From assembly GCA_913061435.1 (NCBI GenBank), contig CAJXUK010000001.1, forward strand, positions 62,001 to 126,000: a stretch of 64,000 nucleotides of DNA, written 5' to 3'. Position 1 is the stretch's first letter. Each line of letters starts with the position of its first letter. Position numbers and translations under genes: made by a program. Shown piece by piece: positions 28,567 to 38,027 of this stretch. A model generated the notes under the pieces. The model was given only the letters and a program-made list of their open reading frames with translations. It did not search any database and had not been told where the DNA came from. The DNA is from an uncultured Thalassolituus sp. (GTDB taxonomy: Bacteria > Pseudomonadota > Gammaproteobacteria > Pseudomonadales > Oceanobacteraceae).

Positions 28567-28756
28567 AATGGATTAATCCAGTAATTATTTGGTACTAGCT
28601 TTGAATGCATAGCGTTTAATAATATGCGTATTGATCTGATTTTGTACAATTCAAGCGTATTTTAAGGTTAATTAGACGGGCTTAGACTTTAGTATAATTG
28701 ACTTTGTTCTTGGCTAGTTGAATGATCAACCTACTCAATTTGACGGGATAATTTGA

Positions 28757-29932
28757 ATGAACCTACACGAGTATCAGGGTAAACAACTCTTCGCTCAATA
28801 CGGCTTACCAGTATCAAAAGGTATTGCCTGTAAGACAGTTGAAGAAGCAGTCGCTGCAGCAGATGAGATCGAAGGTGGTAAGTGGGTAGTAAAAGCTCAA
28901 GTACATGCTGGTGGTCGCGGTAAAGCCGGTGGCGTTAAGTTGGTTTCTTCAAAAGAAGAGATTAAGGATTTTGCTCAGCATTGGTTAGGCAAAAACTTAG
29001 TCACATATCAAACCGATGCAAATGGTCAGCCAGTAAGCCGAATTTTGGTTGAAAGCTTAACTGATATCGATAAAGAGCTCTATCTAGGGGCGGTAGTCGA
29101 TCGCTCTAGTCAGCGTGTTGTTTTTATGGCGTCTACTGAAGGCGGCGTTGAAATTGAAACCGTTGCCCATGAAACACCAGAAAAGATTTTGAAGGCTGAA
29201 ATTGATCCTTTGGTTGGTGCACAGCCATACCAGGGTAGAGAACTAGCGTTTAAATTAGGTCTTGAAGGTAAGCAGGTAAATCAATTTGTTAAGATTTTCT
29301 TAGGCTTAGCGCAGCTGTTTGTTGATAAAGATTTAGCATTGTTAGAAATTAATCCTCTGGTTGTTACAACAGCGGGTGATTTACATTGTTTAGATGCTAA
29401 ATTAGGCATCGACAGCAATGCTGTTTACCGCCATAAAGACCTTCAAGAAATGCACGATCCTTCTCAAGAAGATGAGCGTGAAGCGCATGCAGCTCAGTGG
29501 GAGCTTAACTATGTTGCTTTAGACGGTAACATCGGTTGTATGGTTAATGGTGCTGGCTTAGCTATGGGCACCATGGATATTGTTCAATTACATGGTGGTA
29601 AACCGGCTAACTTCTTAGATGTTGGTGGCGGTGCAACTAAAGAACGCGTAATCGAAGCCTTTAAAATCATCCTGTCTGATGCAAACGTCAAAGCCGTTTT
29701 AATTAACATTTTTGGTGGCATCGTTCGTTGTGATCTTATCGCAGAAGGTGTAATTGGCGCTGTACAAGAAGTGGGCGTGACCGTTCCTGTTGTTGTGCGT
29801 TTAGAGGGTAATAATGCAGACCTTGGCAGAAAAGTATTGGCTGACAGTGGCTTAAACATCATTGCCGCAACAAGTTTAACCGATGCAGCAGAGCAATCTG
29901 TTAAAGCCGCTGCAGAACAGGAGGCTAAATAA
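28757..29932 (+). CDS. sucC: Succinyl-CoA synthetase beta subunit (ADP-forming)
   Basis: A 391-residue ATP-grasp subunit that, with SucD, makes succinate and ATP/GTP from succinyl-CoA. It begins [20 protein letters not shown], has the nucleotide loop [13 protein letters not shown] and the C-terminal [15 protein letters not shown]. It overlaps the sucD start by one base (TAATG). Confidence 0.97.
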   Translation: MNLHEYQGKQLFAQYGLPVSKGIACKTVEEAVAAADEIEGGKWVVKAQVHAGGRGKAGGVKLVSSKEEIKDFAQHWLGKNLVTYQTDANGQPVSRILVESLTDIDKELYLGAVVDRSSQRVVFMASTEGGVEIETVAHETPEKILKAEIDPLVGAQPYQGRELAFKLGLEGKQVNQFVKIFLGLAQLFVDKDLALLEINPLVVTTAGDLHCLDAKLGIDSNAVYRHKDLQEMHDPSQEDEREAHAAQWELNYVALDGNIGCMVNGAGLAMGTMDIVQLHGGKPANFLDVGGGATKERVIEAFKIILSDANVKAVLINIFGGIVRCDLIAEGVIGAVQEVGVTVPVVVRLEGNNADLGRKVLADSGLNIIAATSLTDAAEQSVKAAAEQEAK

Positions 29933-30807
29933 TGAGCATTTTAATCGATAAGAACACTAAAGTTATTTGCCAAGGTTTTACCGGTGCACAAGGTACTTTT
30001 CATTCTGAGCAAGCGATTGAATACGGTACGAAAATGGTTGGCGGTGTTACACCAGGTAAGGGTGGTCAGACTCACCTAGGTTTACCTGTATTTAACACGG
30101 TTGCCGAAGCTGTTGCCGAAACAGGTGCTGAAGCTTCTGTTATTTACGTACCAGCTCCATTCTGTAAAGATTCTATTTTAGAAGCGGCTAACGGTGGCAT
30201 TAAGTTGATCGTTTGTATTACAGAAGGCATTCCGACTTTGGATATGCTGGATGCTAAAGTTAAATGTGACGAGCTTGGTGTACGCTTGATTGGGCCGAAC
30301 TGCCCAGGTGTTATTACTCCTGGTGAGTGTAAAATCGGTATTATGCCAGGTCATATTCATTTGCCAGGTAAAGTAGGCGTTGTATCTCGCTCTGGTACAC
30401 TGACTTACGAAGCTGTTAAGCAAACAACCGATTATGGTTTTGGTCAATCAACTTGTGTAGGTATTGGTGGTGATCCTATTCCTGGATCTAACTTCATCGA
30501 TATTTTACAGATGTTCCAAGATGATCCAAAAACTGAAGCCATTGTTATGATTGGTGAAATTGGTGGCAGTGCTGAAGAAGAAGCCGCTGCTTTCATTAAA
30601 GCCAATGTGACTAAGCCAGTTGTTTCTTACATTGCTGGTGTAACAGCTCCTGCAGGTAAGCGCATGGGTCATGCTGGTGCAATCATTGCCGGTGGTAAGG
30701 GAACAGCAGATGAGAAATTTGCTGCTCTTGAGGATGCTGGGGTTGAAACTGTTCGCAGCCTTGCTGATATTGGCAAAGCGCTACAGAAAATTACTGGCTG
30801 GAGTTAA
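29932..30807 (+). CDS. sucD: Succinyl-CoA synthetase alpha subunit
   Basis: A 291-residue subunit with a CoA-binding Rossmann fold ([17 protein letters not shown]) and the phosphorylated His in [25 protein letters not shown] lies just before the start, within the end of sucC. A strong terminator follows. Confidence 0.97.
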   Translation: MSILIDKNTKVICQGFTGAQGTFHSEQAIEYGTKMVGGVTPGKGGQTHLGLPVFNTVAEAVAETGAEASVIYVPAPFCKDSILEAANGGIKLIVCITEGIPTLDMLDAKVKCDELGVRLIGPNCPGVITPGECKIGIMPGHIHLPGKVGVVSRSGTLTYEAVKQTTDYGFGQSTCVGIGGDPIPGSNFIDILQMFQDDPKTEAIVMIGEIGGSAEEEAAAFIKANVTKPVVSYIAGVTAPAGKRMGHAGAIIAGGKGTADEKFAALEDAGVETVRSLADIGKALQKITGWS

Positions 30808-30830
30808 TTCAGTTTAGGAATTTATCTAAG

Positions 30831-30856
30831 AAGGGCGCTTTATGCGCCCTTTTTTG
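30831..30856 (+). terminator. sucCD terminator
   Basis: AAGGGCGC (30831-30838) pairs with GCGCCCTT (30844-30851), followed by Ts. Confidence 0.9.
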
Positions 30857-31051
30857 TGCGTATAAACACCGATAAACTCATTAATTAAGCGATATTTTTC
30901 TGCTATTCGGGTTTTATCGCAAATCATTATAATGTATAAACTCGCCTCGTTAGCCAAAAGTTAACTGAAGTATCGGCCTTTGTATGATTGTATGAGAGCC
31001 ATTTAGAACCACTACAAGTTTTCAAGAGCCATCAAGAGACCTGAGTTTCCT

Positions 31052-31573
31052 ATGAATATTACTGCAAAGCAAAAAGCAGAACGATTTTTATCAGTTTTGC
31101 GACATTGCCAGCTTTTGGGTATGAAAGTTATTCAAGCAGATCAAAATAGTTTGCAAATGCTATTGCCTTATAACGAAGCGATTATTGGTAATCCGTTAAT
31201 GGCAACCATTCATGGTGGAGCATTAACCACTCTTATGGACACGGCGTGTGGAACCGCTTGCTTTGTTGCGATTGACGGTATGGAACTTTGTCCAACTTTG
31301 GATTTGCGCGTTGATTACATGCGTTCTTCAGAAAAAGGTGAAAACATCATTGCCTATGCCAGTGTGGCAAGGGTTACTAAAAATGTGGTTTTTACTGAGT
31401 GCTTGGTTAAACAGGAGTCTGATAATCTGCTTATTGCTAAATGTAATGCTGCTTTCATGCGCATTGGACCTGAAATGACTCCCCCAGATTTTCGTAAAGT
31501 GGTAGAAACCGGAGATGCCAGTGTTTATTTAGGTACCGATCCTTTGGTAAAGCACGGAGGAAATAGTTTATGA
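31052..31573 (+). CDS. PaaI-type hotdog thioesterase
   Basis: A 173-residue hotdog-fold protein. The motif HGGALTTLMDTACG carries the Asp typical of PaaI-like acyl-CoA thioesterases. Substrate unknown, probably an acyl- or aryl-CoA. It overlaps the next hotdog gene by four bases (ATGA), so the two are probably co-translated and may form a hetero-oligomer. The C-terminal 30 residues extend beyond the usual fold. The upstream gap (30857-31051) shows no gene. Confidence 0.85.
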   Translation: MNITAKQKAERFLSVLRHCQLLGMKVIQADQNSLQMLLPYNEAIIGNPLMATIHGGALTTLMDTACGTACFVAIDGMELCPTLDLRVDYMRSSEKGENIIAYASVARVTKNVVFTECLVKQESDNLLIAKCNAAFMRIGPEMTPPDFRKVVETGDASVYLGTDPLVKHGGNSL

Positions 31574-32007
31574 GTTTTCAAGACATTATTCATCAAGCGC
31601 AAGTAAGTGGTGATTTTAAGCCGCTAATTGATAGTATCCCTTATGCTGGCTTTATTGGTTTAGAGTTTCAGCGTTTTGGTGATAACGTTATTTTTAAACT
31701 CCCTAAAAACATCGACAACATCGGCAACCCAATTTTGCCAGCAATTCATGGTGGTGTGATTGGGGGGTTTATGGAATTGTCGGCGGCCATTAATTTATTA
31801 ATGTTTATGGATACCCCTTTAATGCCTAAAATAGTTGATTTTTCATTGGATTACCTGAGAGCAGGTCGTGATCAAGATACTTTCGCAGAATGCCAGATAT
31901 GGCGACAGGGTAGCAGAGTTGCTAATGTTTCCATCACTGCTTGGCAAAATGATCGGGTTAATCCCATAGCCACTGCTCGAGCGCATTTCTTATTAGCTAA
32001 AAAATAG
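31570..32007 (+). CDS. PaaI-type hotdog thioesterase, second copy
   Basis: A 145-residue hotdog protein with HGGVIGGFMELSAAINL, where Glu stands in the place of the Asp of the first copy. The low identity to its neighbour suggests an old duplication. Function as a thioesterase is inferred from fold; the swap may change catalysis or make one subunit structural. Confidence 0.82.
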   Translation: MSFQDIIHQAQVSGDFKPLIDSIPYAGFIGLEFQRFGDNVIFKLPKNIDNIGNPILPAIHGGVIGGFMELSAAINLLMFMDTPLMPKIVDFSLDYLRAGRDQDTFAECQIWRQGSRVANVSITAWQNDRVNPIATARAHFLLAKK

Positions 32008-32023
32008 TTTTCACTCTGCTGCA

Positions 32024-32051
32024 CTTGAATTTTTCTGTGTTGTCCCAATTT
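32024..32051 (+). promoter_or_regulatory. Sigma32 heat-shock promoter of htpG
   Basis: CTTGAAT (32024-32030), a 13-bp spacer and CCCAATTT (32044-32051) fit the sigma32 consensus CTTGAAA / CCCCATNT with one mismatch in each box. It lies 104 bases before the htpG start, consistent with heat-shock control. Confidence 0.78.
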
Positions 32052-32154
32052 GTATATCAGGTTATTTAATTACCACTCTATTTAAAACGGTCGCTGTGAT
32101 TGGTTCAATCGAGCGCCGTTGCTTAGTAACGATTGTTCAATTTTAGGAGTTAGA

Positions 32155-34056
32155 ATGTCTGCAACACAAAAAGAAACAATGGGTTTTAAAACCGAAGTTA
32201 AGCAATTATTGCATTTAATGATTCACTCATTGTATTCGAATAAAGAGATATTTTTACGGGAATTGGTTTCAAACGCTTCTGATGCCTGTGATAAATTACG
32301 CTTTGAGTCTGTTTCAAACGCAGACTTGTATGAAGGTGACAGTGATCTTGCTATTCATATTGATTTTGATAAAGAAACCAACACGGTAACCATTGAAGAT
32401 AATGGTATCGGTATGAGTCGCGATGATGTTGTTAATCATTTAGGGACGATTGCTAAATCTGGCACCTCGGACTTTTTAAGTAAATTAAGCGGTGACGAAA
32501 AACAAGATTCACAATTGATTGGTCAGTTTGGTGTTGGTTTTTATGCTTCTTTTATTGTTGCAAAAGATGTCATTGTTGAAACTCGACGAGCAGGTTTAGC
32601 GGCTGATAAAGGTGTTCGCTGGCAGTCTCAAGGTGAAGGCGAGTTCAGTTTAGAAGATATAGAAAAAGCGACTCGCGGTACGCGTATTATCTTGCATTTA
32701 AAAGATGATGAGACAGAATTTGCAGATAGTTATCGCCTGCGCACACTGATCAAAAAATATTCAGATCATATTGCTATCCCTATCTATCTTCCACAAGAAG
32801 TTAGTAGTGATGATGCCGATGGTGAAAGCAAACAAATTCCAGAAGCTGTTAATGATGCTAAGGCGTTATGGACTAAGCCCAAAACCGAAATCAGTGATGA
32901 AGACTATAAAGAGTTTTATAAGCATGTCTCACATGATTGGCAAGAACCTTTAGCGTGGTCGCACAACAAGGTAGAGGGTAAACTTGATTACACCAGTTTA
33001 TTGTATATACCTTCTCAAGCACCTATGGATCTTTGGAATCGGGATGCTGCAAGAGGCCTTAAATTGTATACTCAGCGTGTGTACATTATGGATGAAGCAG
33101 AACAATTCTTACCGCTTTATTTACGTTTTGTGAAGGGCATTTTAGACTCGAATGATTTGTCTCTTAACGTATCACGTGAAATTCTTCAGCAAGACAAAAA
33201 CGTCGACTCGATTCGCGCAGCTTTAACTAAGCGTGTGCTTGACATGCTGACGAAAATGGCCAAAAAAGACGAAGAAAAATACGCGAAGTTTTGGTCTCAG
33301 TTTGGTGAAGTGCTTAAAGAAGGTCCAGCTGAAGACTTTTCCAATAAAGAGAAAATTGCAAACTTATTCCGTTTTGCCAGTACTAATGGCGAAGGCGATA
33401 AGGCGACAGTTTCTTTGGCTGATTACGTAGGCCGAATGAAAGAAGACCAGAAGAAGATTTATTATGTGACGGGTGAAAACTTTGATGCTGTTTTCAATAG
33501 TCCTCATTTAGAATTCTTTAAGAAAAACAACATTGAGGTGTTGTTGTTAACTCAGCGTGTTGATGAGTGGATGATTAGCCATCTAGGAAACTTTGATGAA
33601 AAATCATTCCAAGACATCACCAAAGGTGAGTTGGATCTAGACGAGTTAACTAACGAGGAAGAAAAAGCCGCTGCGGAATCATTAGCTGAAGAAAACAAGA
33701 GCTTAGTCGAGCGTATTACAGCTGCCTTATCGGGGGAGGTTAATAAGGTTCGAATTACCTCTCGCTTGACCGATTCACCCGCTTGTTTGGTGGTGGGGCA
33801 AAATGATATGAATGATAATTTACGTCAAATGTTGGCGGCAGCTGGTCAAGAAGTACCGCCAGCTGAAACCACCCTTGAAGTGAATCCTAAACACCCATTA
33901 ATTGCAAAAATGGATGGTGAGCAGGATGAAGCACGCTTTACAGATTTAGCTCATGTTATTTATGGTCAAGCGCAGTTAGCGCAAGGCAGCCCATTGCAAA
34001 AGCCAGCAGAATACGTTGCTAAACTAAACAAACTGTTGCAAGACTTAATGCAATAA
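32155..34056 (+). CDS. htpG: Chaperone HtpG (Hsp90)
   Basis: A 633-residue ATP-dependent chaperone. N-terminal GHKL ATPase motifs are [37 protein letters not shown] and [14 protein letters not shown]; the middle-domain catalytic Arg region ([12 protein letters not shown]) and a C-terminal dimerisation domain follow. I chose ATG 32155 (MSATQKET), preceded by TAGGAG, not the TTG 36 bases upstream. A terminator follows. Confidence 0.96.
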   Translation: MSATQKETMGFKTEVKQLLHLMIHSLYSNKEIFLRELVSNASDACDKLRFESVSNADLYEGDSDLAIHIDFDKETNTVTIEDNGIGMSRDDVVNHLGTIAKSGTSDFLSKLSGDEKQDSQLIGQFGVGFYASFIVAKDVIVETRRAGLAADKGVRWQSQGEGEFSLEDIEKATRGTRIILHLKDDETEFADSYRLRTLIKKYSDHIAIPIYLPQEVSSDDADGESKQIPEAVNDAKALWTKPKTEISDEDYKEFYKHVSHDWQEPLAWSHNKVEGKLDYTSLLYIPSQAPMDLWNRDAARGLKLYTQRVYIMDEAEQFLPLYLRFVKGILDSNDLSLNVSREILQQDKNVDSIRAALTKRVLDMLTKMAKKDEEKYAKFWSQFGEVLKEGPAEDFSNKEKIANLFRFASTNGEGDKATVSLADYVGRMKEDQKKIYYVTGENFDAVFNSPHLEFFKKNNIEVLLLTQRVDEWMISHLGNFDEKSFQDITKGELDLDELTNEEEKAAAESLAEENKSLVERITAALSGEVNKVRITSRLTDSPACLVVGQNDMNDNLRQMLAAAGQEVPPAETTLEVNPKHPLIAKMDGEQDEARFTDLAHVIYGQAQLAQGSPLQKPAEYVAKLNKLLQDLMQ

Positions 34057-34082
34057 TTCTTTTTAATCATGTTGTTATAAAA

Positions 34083-34112
34083 AGAACAGCGCTTCGGCGC
34101 TGTTTTTTTATT
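34083..34112 (+). terminator. htpG terminator
   Basis: AACAGCGC (34085-34092), tetraloop TTCG, GCGCTGTT (34097-34104), then a T-run. Confidence 0.9.
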
Positions 34113-34187
34113 TTTTATTGGTAACTGCAGTTTTCGCAAAGTTTGTAGCATCTGTTATGATGCGTAAAAAAATTGGGTTTAAAAATT

Positions 34188-34748
34188 ATGAAAAGTGTAA
34201 ATGCTGTTTTTTCTAGCTTGTTGCTATTAGCAAGTGCGCAGAGTTTTGCCGGTGGCTCATTGGATTTAAGTTTATCTAACTATTCTGCACGGTTGGAATA
34301 CGATGCGACTAAGGTAGGTTCGGGTCTGCATGTCAGTGCCAGTGTTCAGCACAATGAACAAGATGGTGAGTTGATTGCTTTAGGTTTGCATGTGGTTGAT
34401 GTGCGTGAACCGAATAGTCCTTTATATTTAGGCGTTGGTGCTAAGCTGTTTGGTTTTCAAAATGACTACCTAGACGGCGGCGCTTTAGGTGTGGGTGGTT
34501 TTTTCCGTTATCAAATTCCTAATGTTAGCGGTTTAAGCACAGCAGGTTATCTTTATTATGCACCGAAAGTGGTTTCTTTTGATGATACAGAAAACCTAAC
34601 TGATGCTGATATCCGTTTGCAGTACGGCTTGTTACCCACTGCGCGTGTCTATATGGGTTATCGTTATAGTGCTGTTGATGTTGAAAAATACCGCGACACA
34701 ATTAAGTTAGAAGAAGGTATTCACTTTGGTTTAAAGGTTGATTTTTAA
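34188..34748 (+). CDS. YfaZ-like outer-membrane protein
   Basis: A 186-residue exported protein. Signal peptide residues 1-21 (LLLLASAQSFAG), then alternating amphipathic strands (YLGVGAKLFGF, LGVGGFFRYQIP, TAGYLYYAPKVV, ARVYMGYRYS) and a terminal Phe (GLKVDF), the usual end of an outer-membrane beta-barrel. It resembles the YfaZ family. I used ATG 34188 rather than a TTG 15 bases upstream. It overlaps the next gene by one base. Confidence 0.78.
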   Translation: MKSVNAVFSSLLLLASAQSFAGGSLDLSLSNYSARLEYDATKVGSGLHVSASVQHNEQDGELIALGLHVVDVREPNSPLYLGVGAKLFGFQNDYLDGGALGVGGFFRYQIPNVSGLSTAGYLYYAPKVVSFDDTENLTDADIRLQYGLLPTARVYMGYRYSAVDVEKYRDTIKLEEGIHFGLKVDF

Positions 34749-35227
34749 TGGCCGAATGGTTGAGTCAAACAAACCAAAAACTTTATCAGGCGCGTCTTTT
34801 GTTAGATGCGCTTGATGCATATGAAGTGTCTAACAATTCTCCAGCGGCCATTATTTCGGCGCTGCAGGAGTCTGTGTTGTTTCAGTTGATGTTGGCCTAT
34901 CAATCTTATCTTCACGAGATTGCCGAAATGGCTCAATGGCGTGAGAGCGTTATTTCTTTAACGCAACTCATCGATGATGCGCCAACGGTTACCGGAGAAA
35001 TGAGAGAGTTAAAAAAACTTGAAGAAGATGATTTTGGTTGGTTGTGTCAATTGCTAATGGCTTTCCATCAATGCGGTGATAAAAATTCTGCAGCTGTTAA
35101 AACGGTTAACAATCCATCGATCATTAAAATTCAAGACACAGCCTCTGCGTCCTTACCATTAAGAGATTGGTATGATCGTCTGATCGATTTGATCGATTTG
35201 CAACGCAACAATCGCCAAGAAAGTTAA
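34748..35227 (+). CDS. DUF6586-like conserved protein
   Basis: A 159-residue, mainly helical cytoplasmic protein that starts EWLSQTNQKLYQARLLLDAL, a pattern I recall from DUF6586 proteins encoded next to sulA-lexA in pseudomonads. The function is unknown. The gene shares a stop/start overlap with the porin gene and is followed by another small conserved gene. Confidence 0.7.
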   Translation: MAEWLSQTNQKLYQARLLLDALDAYEVSNNSPAAIISALQESVLFQLMLAYQSYLHEIAEMAQWRESVISLTQLIDDAPTVTGEMRELKKLEEDDFGWLCQLLMAFHQCGDKNSAAVKTVNNPSIIKIQDTASASLPLRDWYDRLIDLIDLQRNNRQES

Positions 35228-35251
35228 TTTTAGAATACATAAGTGAGTGCC

Positions 35252-35506
35252 ATGGCCGATTTTTTTGAGATTATTGAGCTATCAAATGGTGACATTGGTT
35301 TGCGTAAAGCAGACGATGAGTCAGCAGAGATGATTGTAACGATTCAATTTTCACCCGATGCTAAAGAAGGTTTAAAAAATCATTACGTTGAAGTTGCCCA
35401 CGCAATGATTGAAGCGGGTATCCATAAAGTGGGTGAGTTGTCTGGGCTAGAAGTAGAGCAAGAACAAGTGATGACAGATCCACAAACCCCAGATTTAATT
35501 CATTAA
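35252..35506 (+). CDS. Conserved small acidic protein
   Basis: An 84-residue acidic protein (FFEIIELSNGDIGLRKADDES). I recall similar short genes beside sulA in pseudomonads (PA3009-like position) but no function. I chose ATG 35252 over the GTG nine bases upstream because the GTG overlaps the likely ribosome binding site (GTGAG). Confidence 0.7.
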   Translation: MADFFEIIELSNGDIGLRKADDESAEMIVTIQFSPDAKEGLKNHYVEVAHAMIEAGIHKVGELSGLEVEQEQVMTDPQTPDLIH

Positions 35507-35524
35507 CATTGTGATATTAAATAA

Positions 35525-35550
35525 TTAATGCCTGAGTATGCAGGCATTAA
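35525..35550. terminator. Convergent hairpin, possible terminator
   Basis: TTAATGCCTG (35525-35534) pairs perfectly with CAGGCATTAA (35541-35550). It lies between the convergent small gene and sulA; T-runs are weak on both sides. Confidence 0.5.
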
Positions 35551-35561
35551 CAAAAAATTTA

Positions 35562-36014
35562 TTACCTGCGTCTTACGAGCAGGGCGTGACTATTGCCTTT
35601 TTTAGCAGCGGCTTCCAGTTCTGCCAAGTCTTCTACTGATATTTGATCTGGCCATTCAATGATTAAATGCCCGGTTCCTGCCGCGAGTGCTTTGCAGCAA
35701 ACTTGATGAAAACACGCTTTCTCTGCATTAATATGTAGTATCTGAGCAGTATCAATACCCAGTGATACAGCCCAGTGACGGTTAATAGTGGGTTCATCGG
35801 CAATCCACATTAGCCAGCGTTTATCAATCGACATTTGGCTGAGAATTGGCAGTAAGTACATGGGCTGTAATGCACTGTCTGTAGCTAAAATGATTTCACT
35901 AATACCAGCCTGAGTTGCGCCTGTTTCGTGGTTGAAAGACTTGTTGTTGTCTTCATCTAACGAAAGGTTAAGCGCTAGTTCAGAGTTTTTAATTCCAAGT
36001 GATAGCTGACGCAT
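35562..36014 (-). CDS. sulA: SOS cell-division inhibitor SulA
   Basis: A 150-residue protein of the SulA family: EIILATDSALQPMYLLPILSQMS then RWLMWIADEPTINRHWAVSLGID and GTGHLIIEWPDQ. SulA blocks FtsZ polymerisation during the SOS response. It lies 71 bases after lexA on the same strand with no LexA box of its own that I can see, so it is probably co-transcribed with lexA. Confidence 0.88.
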   Translation of the reverse strand: MRQLSLGIKNSELALNLSLDEDNNKSFNHETGATQAGISEIILATDSALQPMYLLPILSQMSIDKRWLMWIADEPTINRHWAVSLGIDTAQILHINAEKACFHQVCCKALAAGTGHLIIEWPDQISVEDLAELEAAAKKGNSHALLVRRR

Positions 36015-36085
36015 ATTAAATTCCTTGTGGTAAAAGCAAGCTGTTTAACGCAGTCTCACTGTTTGTCAATTTAGATATTAAGAGG

Positions 36086-36688
36086 TTAATGCTGGCGGCG
36101 TATTACACCGACATACAAACCTTCAATGGCAAAATTTGAATCTTTTAAGTTTACTTCTATCGGCGAGAAACCGTCGTTTTCTGGTAATAAAGTAACTTTG
36201 TTACGATTTTTTTGATAACGTTTTACGGTTACTTCGTCTTCAACTCTGGCAACAACGATTTGACCATTGCGTGCGGTTTCTGCTTTATGTACAGCAATTA
36301 AATCCCCGTCCATAATGCCTACATTTATCATGCTTTCGCCGTGAACCTCGAGCAAAAAGTCAGCACTGGGTTTAAACCAGTTTGCAGGGATTTCACAATA
36401 ATCTTCAACATGCTCTTGTGCCAAAATAGGTTCGCCTGCGGCAACTCGGCCAATAATGGGTAATCCCATTTGCTGATCTTCGACTATACGAATACCGCGT
36501 GAAGCCCCTGGCATCATTTCAATAGCACCTTTTCTGGCTAATGCTTTTAAATGTTCTTCTGCTGCATTAGGTGAACGAAAGCCAAGTTGTTCTGCTATTT
36601 CTGCACGTGTTGGGGGGTAACCAGTTTTAACAATCGCACTTTTAATAAGATCAAGAATTTCTTGCTGTCGTGCGGTTAGTTTAATCAT
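36086..36688 (-). CDS. lexA: SOS repressor LexA
   Basis: A 200-residue repressor-protease. The winged-helix N-terminus begins [16 protein letters not shown]. The self-cleavage site is Ala84-Gly85 (RVAAGEP), with Ser119 (GESM) and Lys156 (TVKRY), the same numbers as in E. coli LexA. RecA-stimulated cleavage would release the SOS genes, including sulA downstream. Two LexA boxes lie just upstream, so it is autoregulated. Confidence 0.97.
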   Translation of the reverse strand: MIKLTARQQEILDLIKSAIVKTGYPPTRAEIAEQLGFRSPNAAEEHLKALARKGAIEMMPGASRGIRIVEDQQMGLPIIGRVAAGEPILAQEHVEDYCEIPANWFKPSADFLLEVHGESMINVGIMDGDLIAVHKAETARNGQIVVARVEDEVTVKRYQKNRNKVTLLPENDGFSPIEVNLKDSNFAIEGLYVGVIRRQH

Positions 36689-36714
36689 GTTTCTACCCCG
36701 AAGCTTGTTTTATA

Positions 36715-36730
36715 GTGTTTATCTATACAG
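36715..36730 (-). promoter_or_regulatory. LexA box 1
   Basis: GTGT-N8-ACAG (36715-36730) differs from the CTGT-N8-ACAG consensus at one base. It lies 27 bp upstream of the lexA start. Confidence 0.75.
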
Positions 36731-36733
36731 TGG

Positions 36734-36749
36734 GTGTGAATATATACAG
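36734..36749 (-). promoter_or_regulatory. LexA box 2
   Basis: GTGT-N8-ACAG with an AT-rich TATAT core, centred 19 bp from box 1, so both lie on nearly the same helix face. Paired boxes before lexA are also found in E. coli. Confidence 0.78.
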
Positions 36750-36820
36750 TGTTTTTGATGCTGTAAAGTCCCTTTTGTGCTTTTAATGCAAAACTATTCT
36801 TATTTCTGGCAATCCGTTAC

Positions 36821-36851
36821 TTGCACTAATAGTGTTTAAAACGTATGTTTG
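36821..36851 (+). promoter_or_regulatory. psrA promoter with overlapping PsrA operator
   Basis: TTGCAC (36821-36826), a 17-bp spacer and TATGTT (36844-36849) form a plausible promoter. AAAAC-N4-GTTTG (36838-36851) overlaps the -10 and fits the known PsrA motif (G/C)AAAC-N2-4-GTTTG/C with one mismatch. Autorepression, relieved by fatty acids, is the expected outcome. Confidence 0.6.
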
Positions 36852-36880
36852 AATTTCATTAAATAGTTAATAGAGTAGTT

Positions 36881-37516
36881 ATGGCACAGAAAGATACCGT
36901 TGAGCGCATTCTCGATGCCGCGGAAGATTTGTTTTCTGAAAAAGGATTTGCCGAAACGTCGTTACGTAATATTACGACCAAGGCTGGGGTTAATTTAGCA
37001 GCGGTTAATTATCATTTTGGTTCTAAAAAATCCCTAATACAGGCAGTGTTTGCACGATATTTGACGCCCTTTAGTGACCAATTTTCTTCTCAGTTGGACC
37101 TTATTCAGCAGCAGGAGCGAACCCCTGAGCAACTGCTAAAATTGTTACTGATAACGTTAACTAAGTCTGGGTTAGAAAACCCTGCTAAGTTTGCGGTTTT
37201 TATGCGTTTATTAGGCTTGGCCTATAGCCAAGGCCAAGGACATTTAAGAAAGTTTTTAACCAGCGAGTATGGCGATGTTTTTAAGCGCTATATGAAAGAG
37301 ATTAATCGTATTACTCCGCAATTGACACCGGTTGAGAGATTTTGGCGTATTCACTTCATGTTGGGGGCTGCGGTTTTCACCATGTCGAGTGTTGATTCTT
37401 TAATGGCCATGGCTGATCACGATTTAGGTATTGAGTCACAGGTTAAAGATGTTGTTGGTCAATTGATGCCTTTCTTGGCGTCGGGTTTAATGGCTGTTGA
37501 AAACGATGAATCCTAA
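36881..37516 (+). CDS. psrA: TetR-family regulator PsrA
   Basis: A 211-residue TetR regulator. The N-terminus (AQKDTVERILDAAEDLFSEK, TSLRNITTKAGVNLAAVNYH, FGSKKSLIQAVF) closely matches Pseudomonas PsrA as I remember it, as does the TetR_C part (FMRLLGLAYSQGQGHLRKFL). PsrA senses long-chain fatty acids and controls rpoS, fatty-acid oxidation and itself. The location between lexA and nagZ is also that of P. aeruginosa psrA. It overlaps the L,D-transpeptidase gene by 11 bases. Confidence 0.88.
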   Translation: MAQKDTVERILDAAEDLFSEKGFAETSLRNITTKAGVNLAAVNYHFGSKKSLIQAVFARYLTPFSDQFSSQLDLIQQQERTPEQLLKLLLITLTKSGLENPAKFAVFMRLLGLAYSQGQGHLRKFLTSEYGDVFKRYMKEINRITPQLTPVERFWRIHFMLGAAVFTMSSVDSLMAMADHDLGIESQVKDVVGQLMPFLASGLMAVENDES

Positions 37517-38027
37517 TTTTCCTTATATAGAAATATCAATTCAAGATCAGCTATTGCGTTTGTTTAAAGCAGACGCTGTTGTCGAATACTCCATATCAAC
37601 CTCAGCATTAGGGCCTGGTCAACAAAAAAACTCTAATCAAACTCCTCTTGGTTGGCATGTTTTGCGGGCCAAGATAGGACATAACGCTCCTTTAAACAGT
37701 GTGTTTGTAGGTCGTCGATTGAGTGGTGAGATATACAGTAGTCAGTTGGCGGATCAGTTTCCTAGTCGAGATTGGATTTTAACGCGTATTCTTTGGTTAA
37801 GTGGCTGTGAAGTGGGTCGTAATAGGCTCAAAAATGTAGACACCATGCAGCGCTTTATTTATATACACGGCACGCCTGATACAGAGCCTATGGGTGAGGC
37901 AAAGTCTCATGGTTGTATTCGCATGCGTAATAAGGATGTTGTTGAGTTGTTTGATGTGATCGCTGTAGGTACGCCTATTTGGTTACAAGAATCAACGTTT
38001 GCGAGGATTTCATGTCGATCTGTGTAA
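37506..38027 (+). CDS. YkuD-type L,D-transpeptidase
   Basis: A 173-residue protein with the catalytic motif HGTPDTEPMG...SHGCIRMRN (nucleophile Cys). Such enzymes cross-link peptidoglycan stem peptides or act as carboxypeptidases. There is no signal peptide or membrane segment, which is odd for a wall enzyme; it may act in the cytoplasm on recycled peptides, in keeping with the neighbouring nagZ. ATG 37506 chosen over a TTG nine bases upstream. It overlaps psrA by 11 bases and nagZ by 16. Confidence 0.88.
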   Translation: MNPNFPYIEISIQDQLLRLFKADAVVEYSISTSALGPGQQKNSNQTPLGWHVLRAKIGHNAPLNSVFVGRRLSGEIYSSQLADQFPSRDWILTRILWLSGCEVGRNRLKNVDTMQRFIYIHGTPDTEPMGEAKSHGCIRMRNKDVVELFDVIAVGTPIWLQESTFARISCRSV

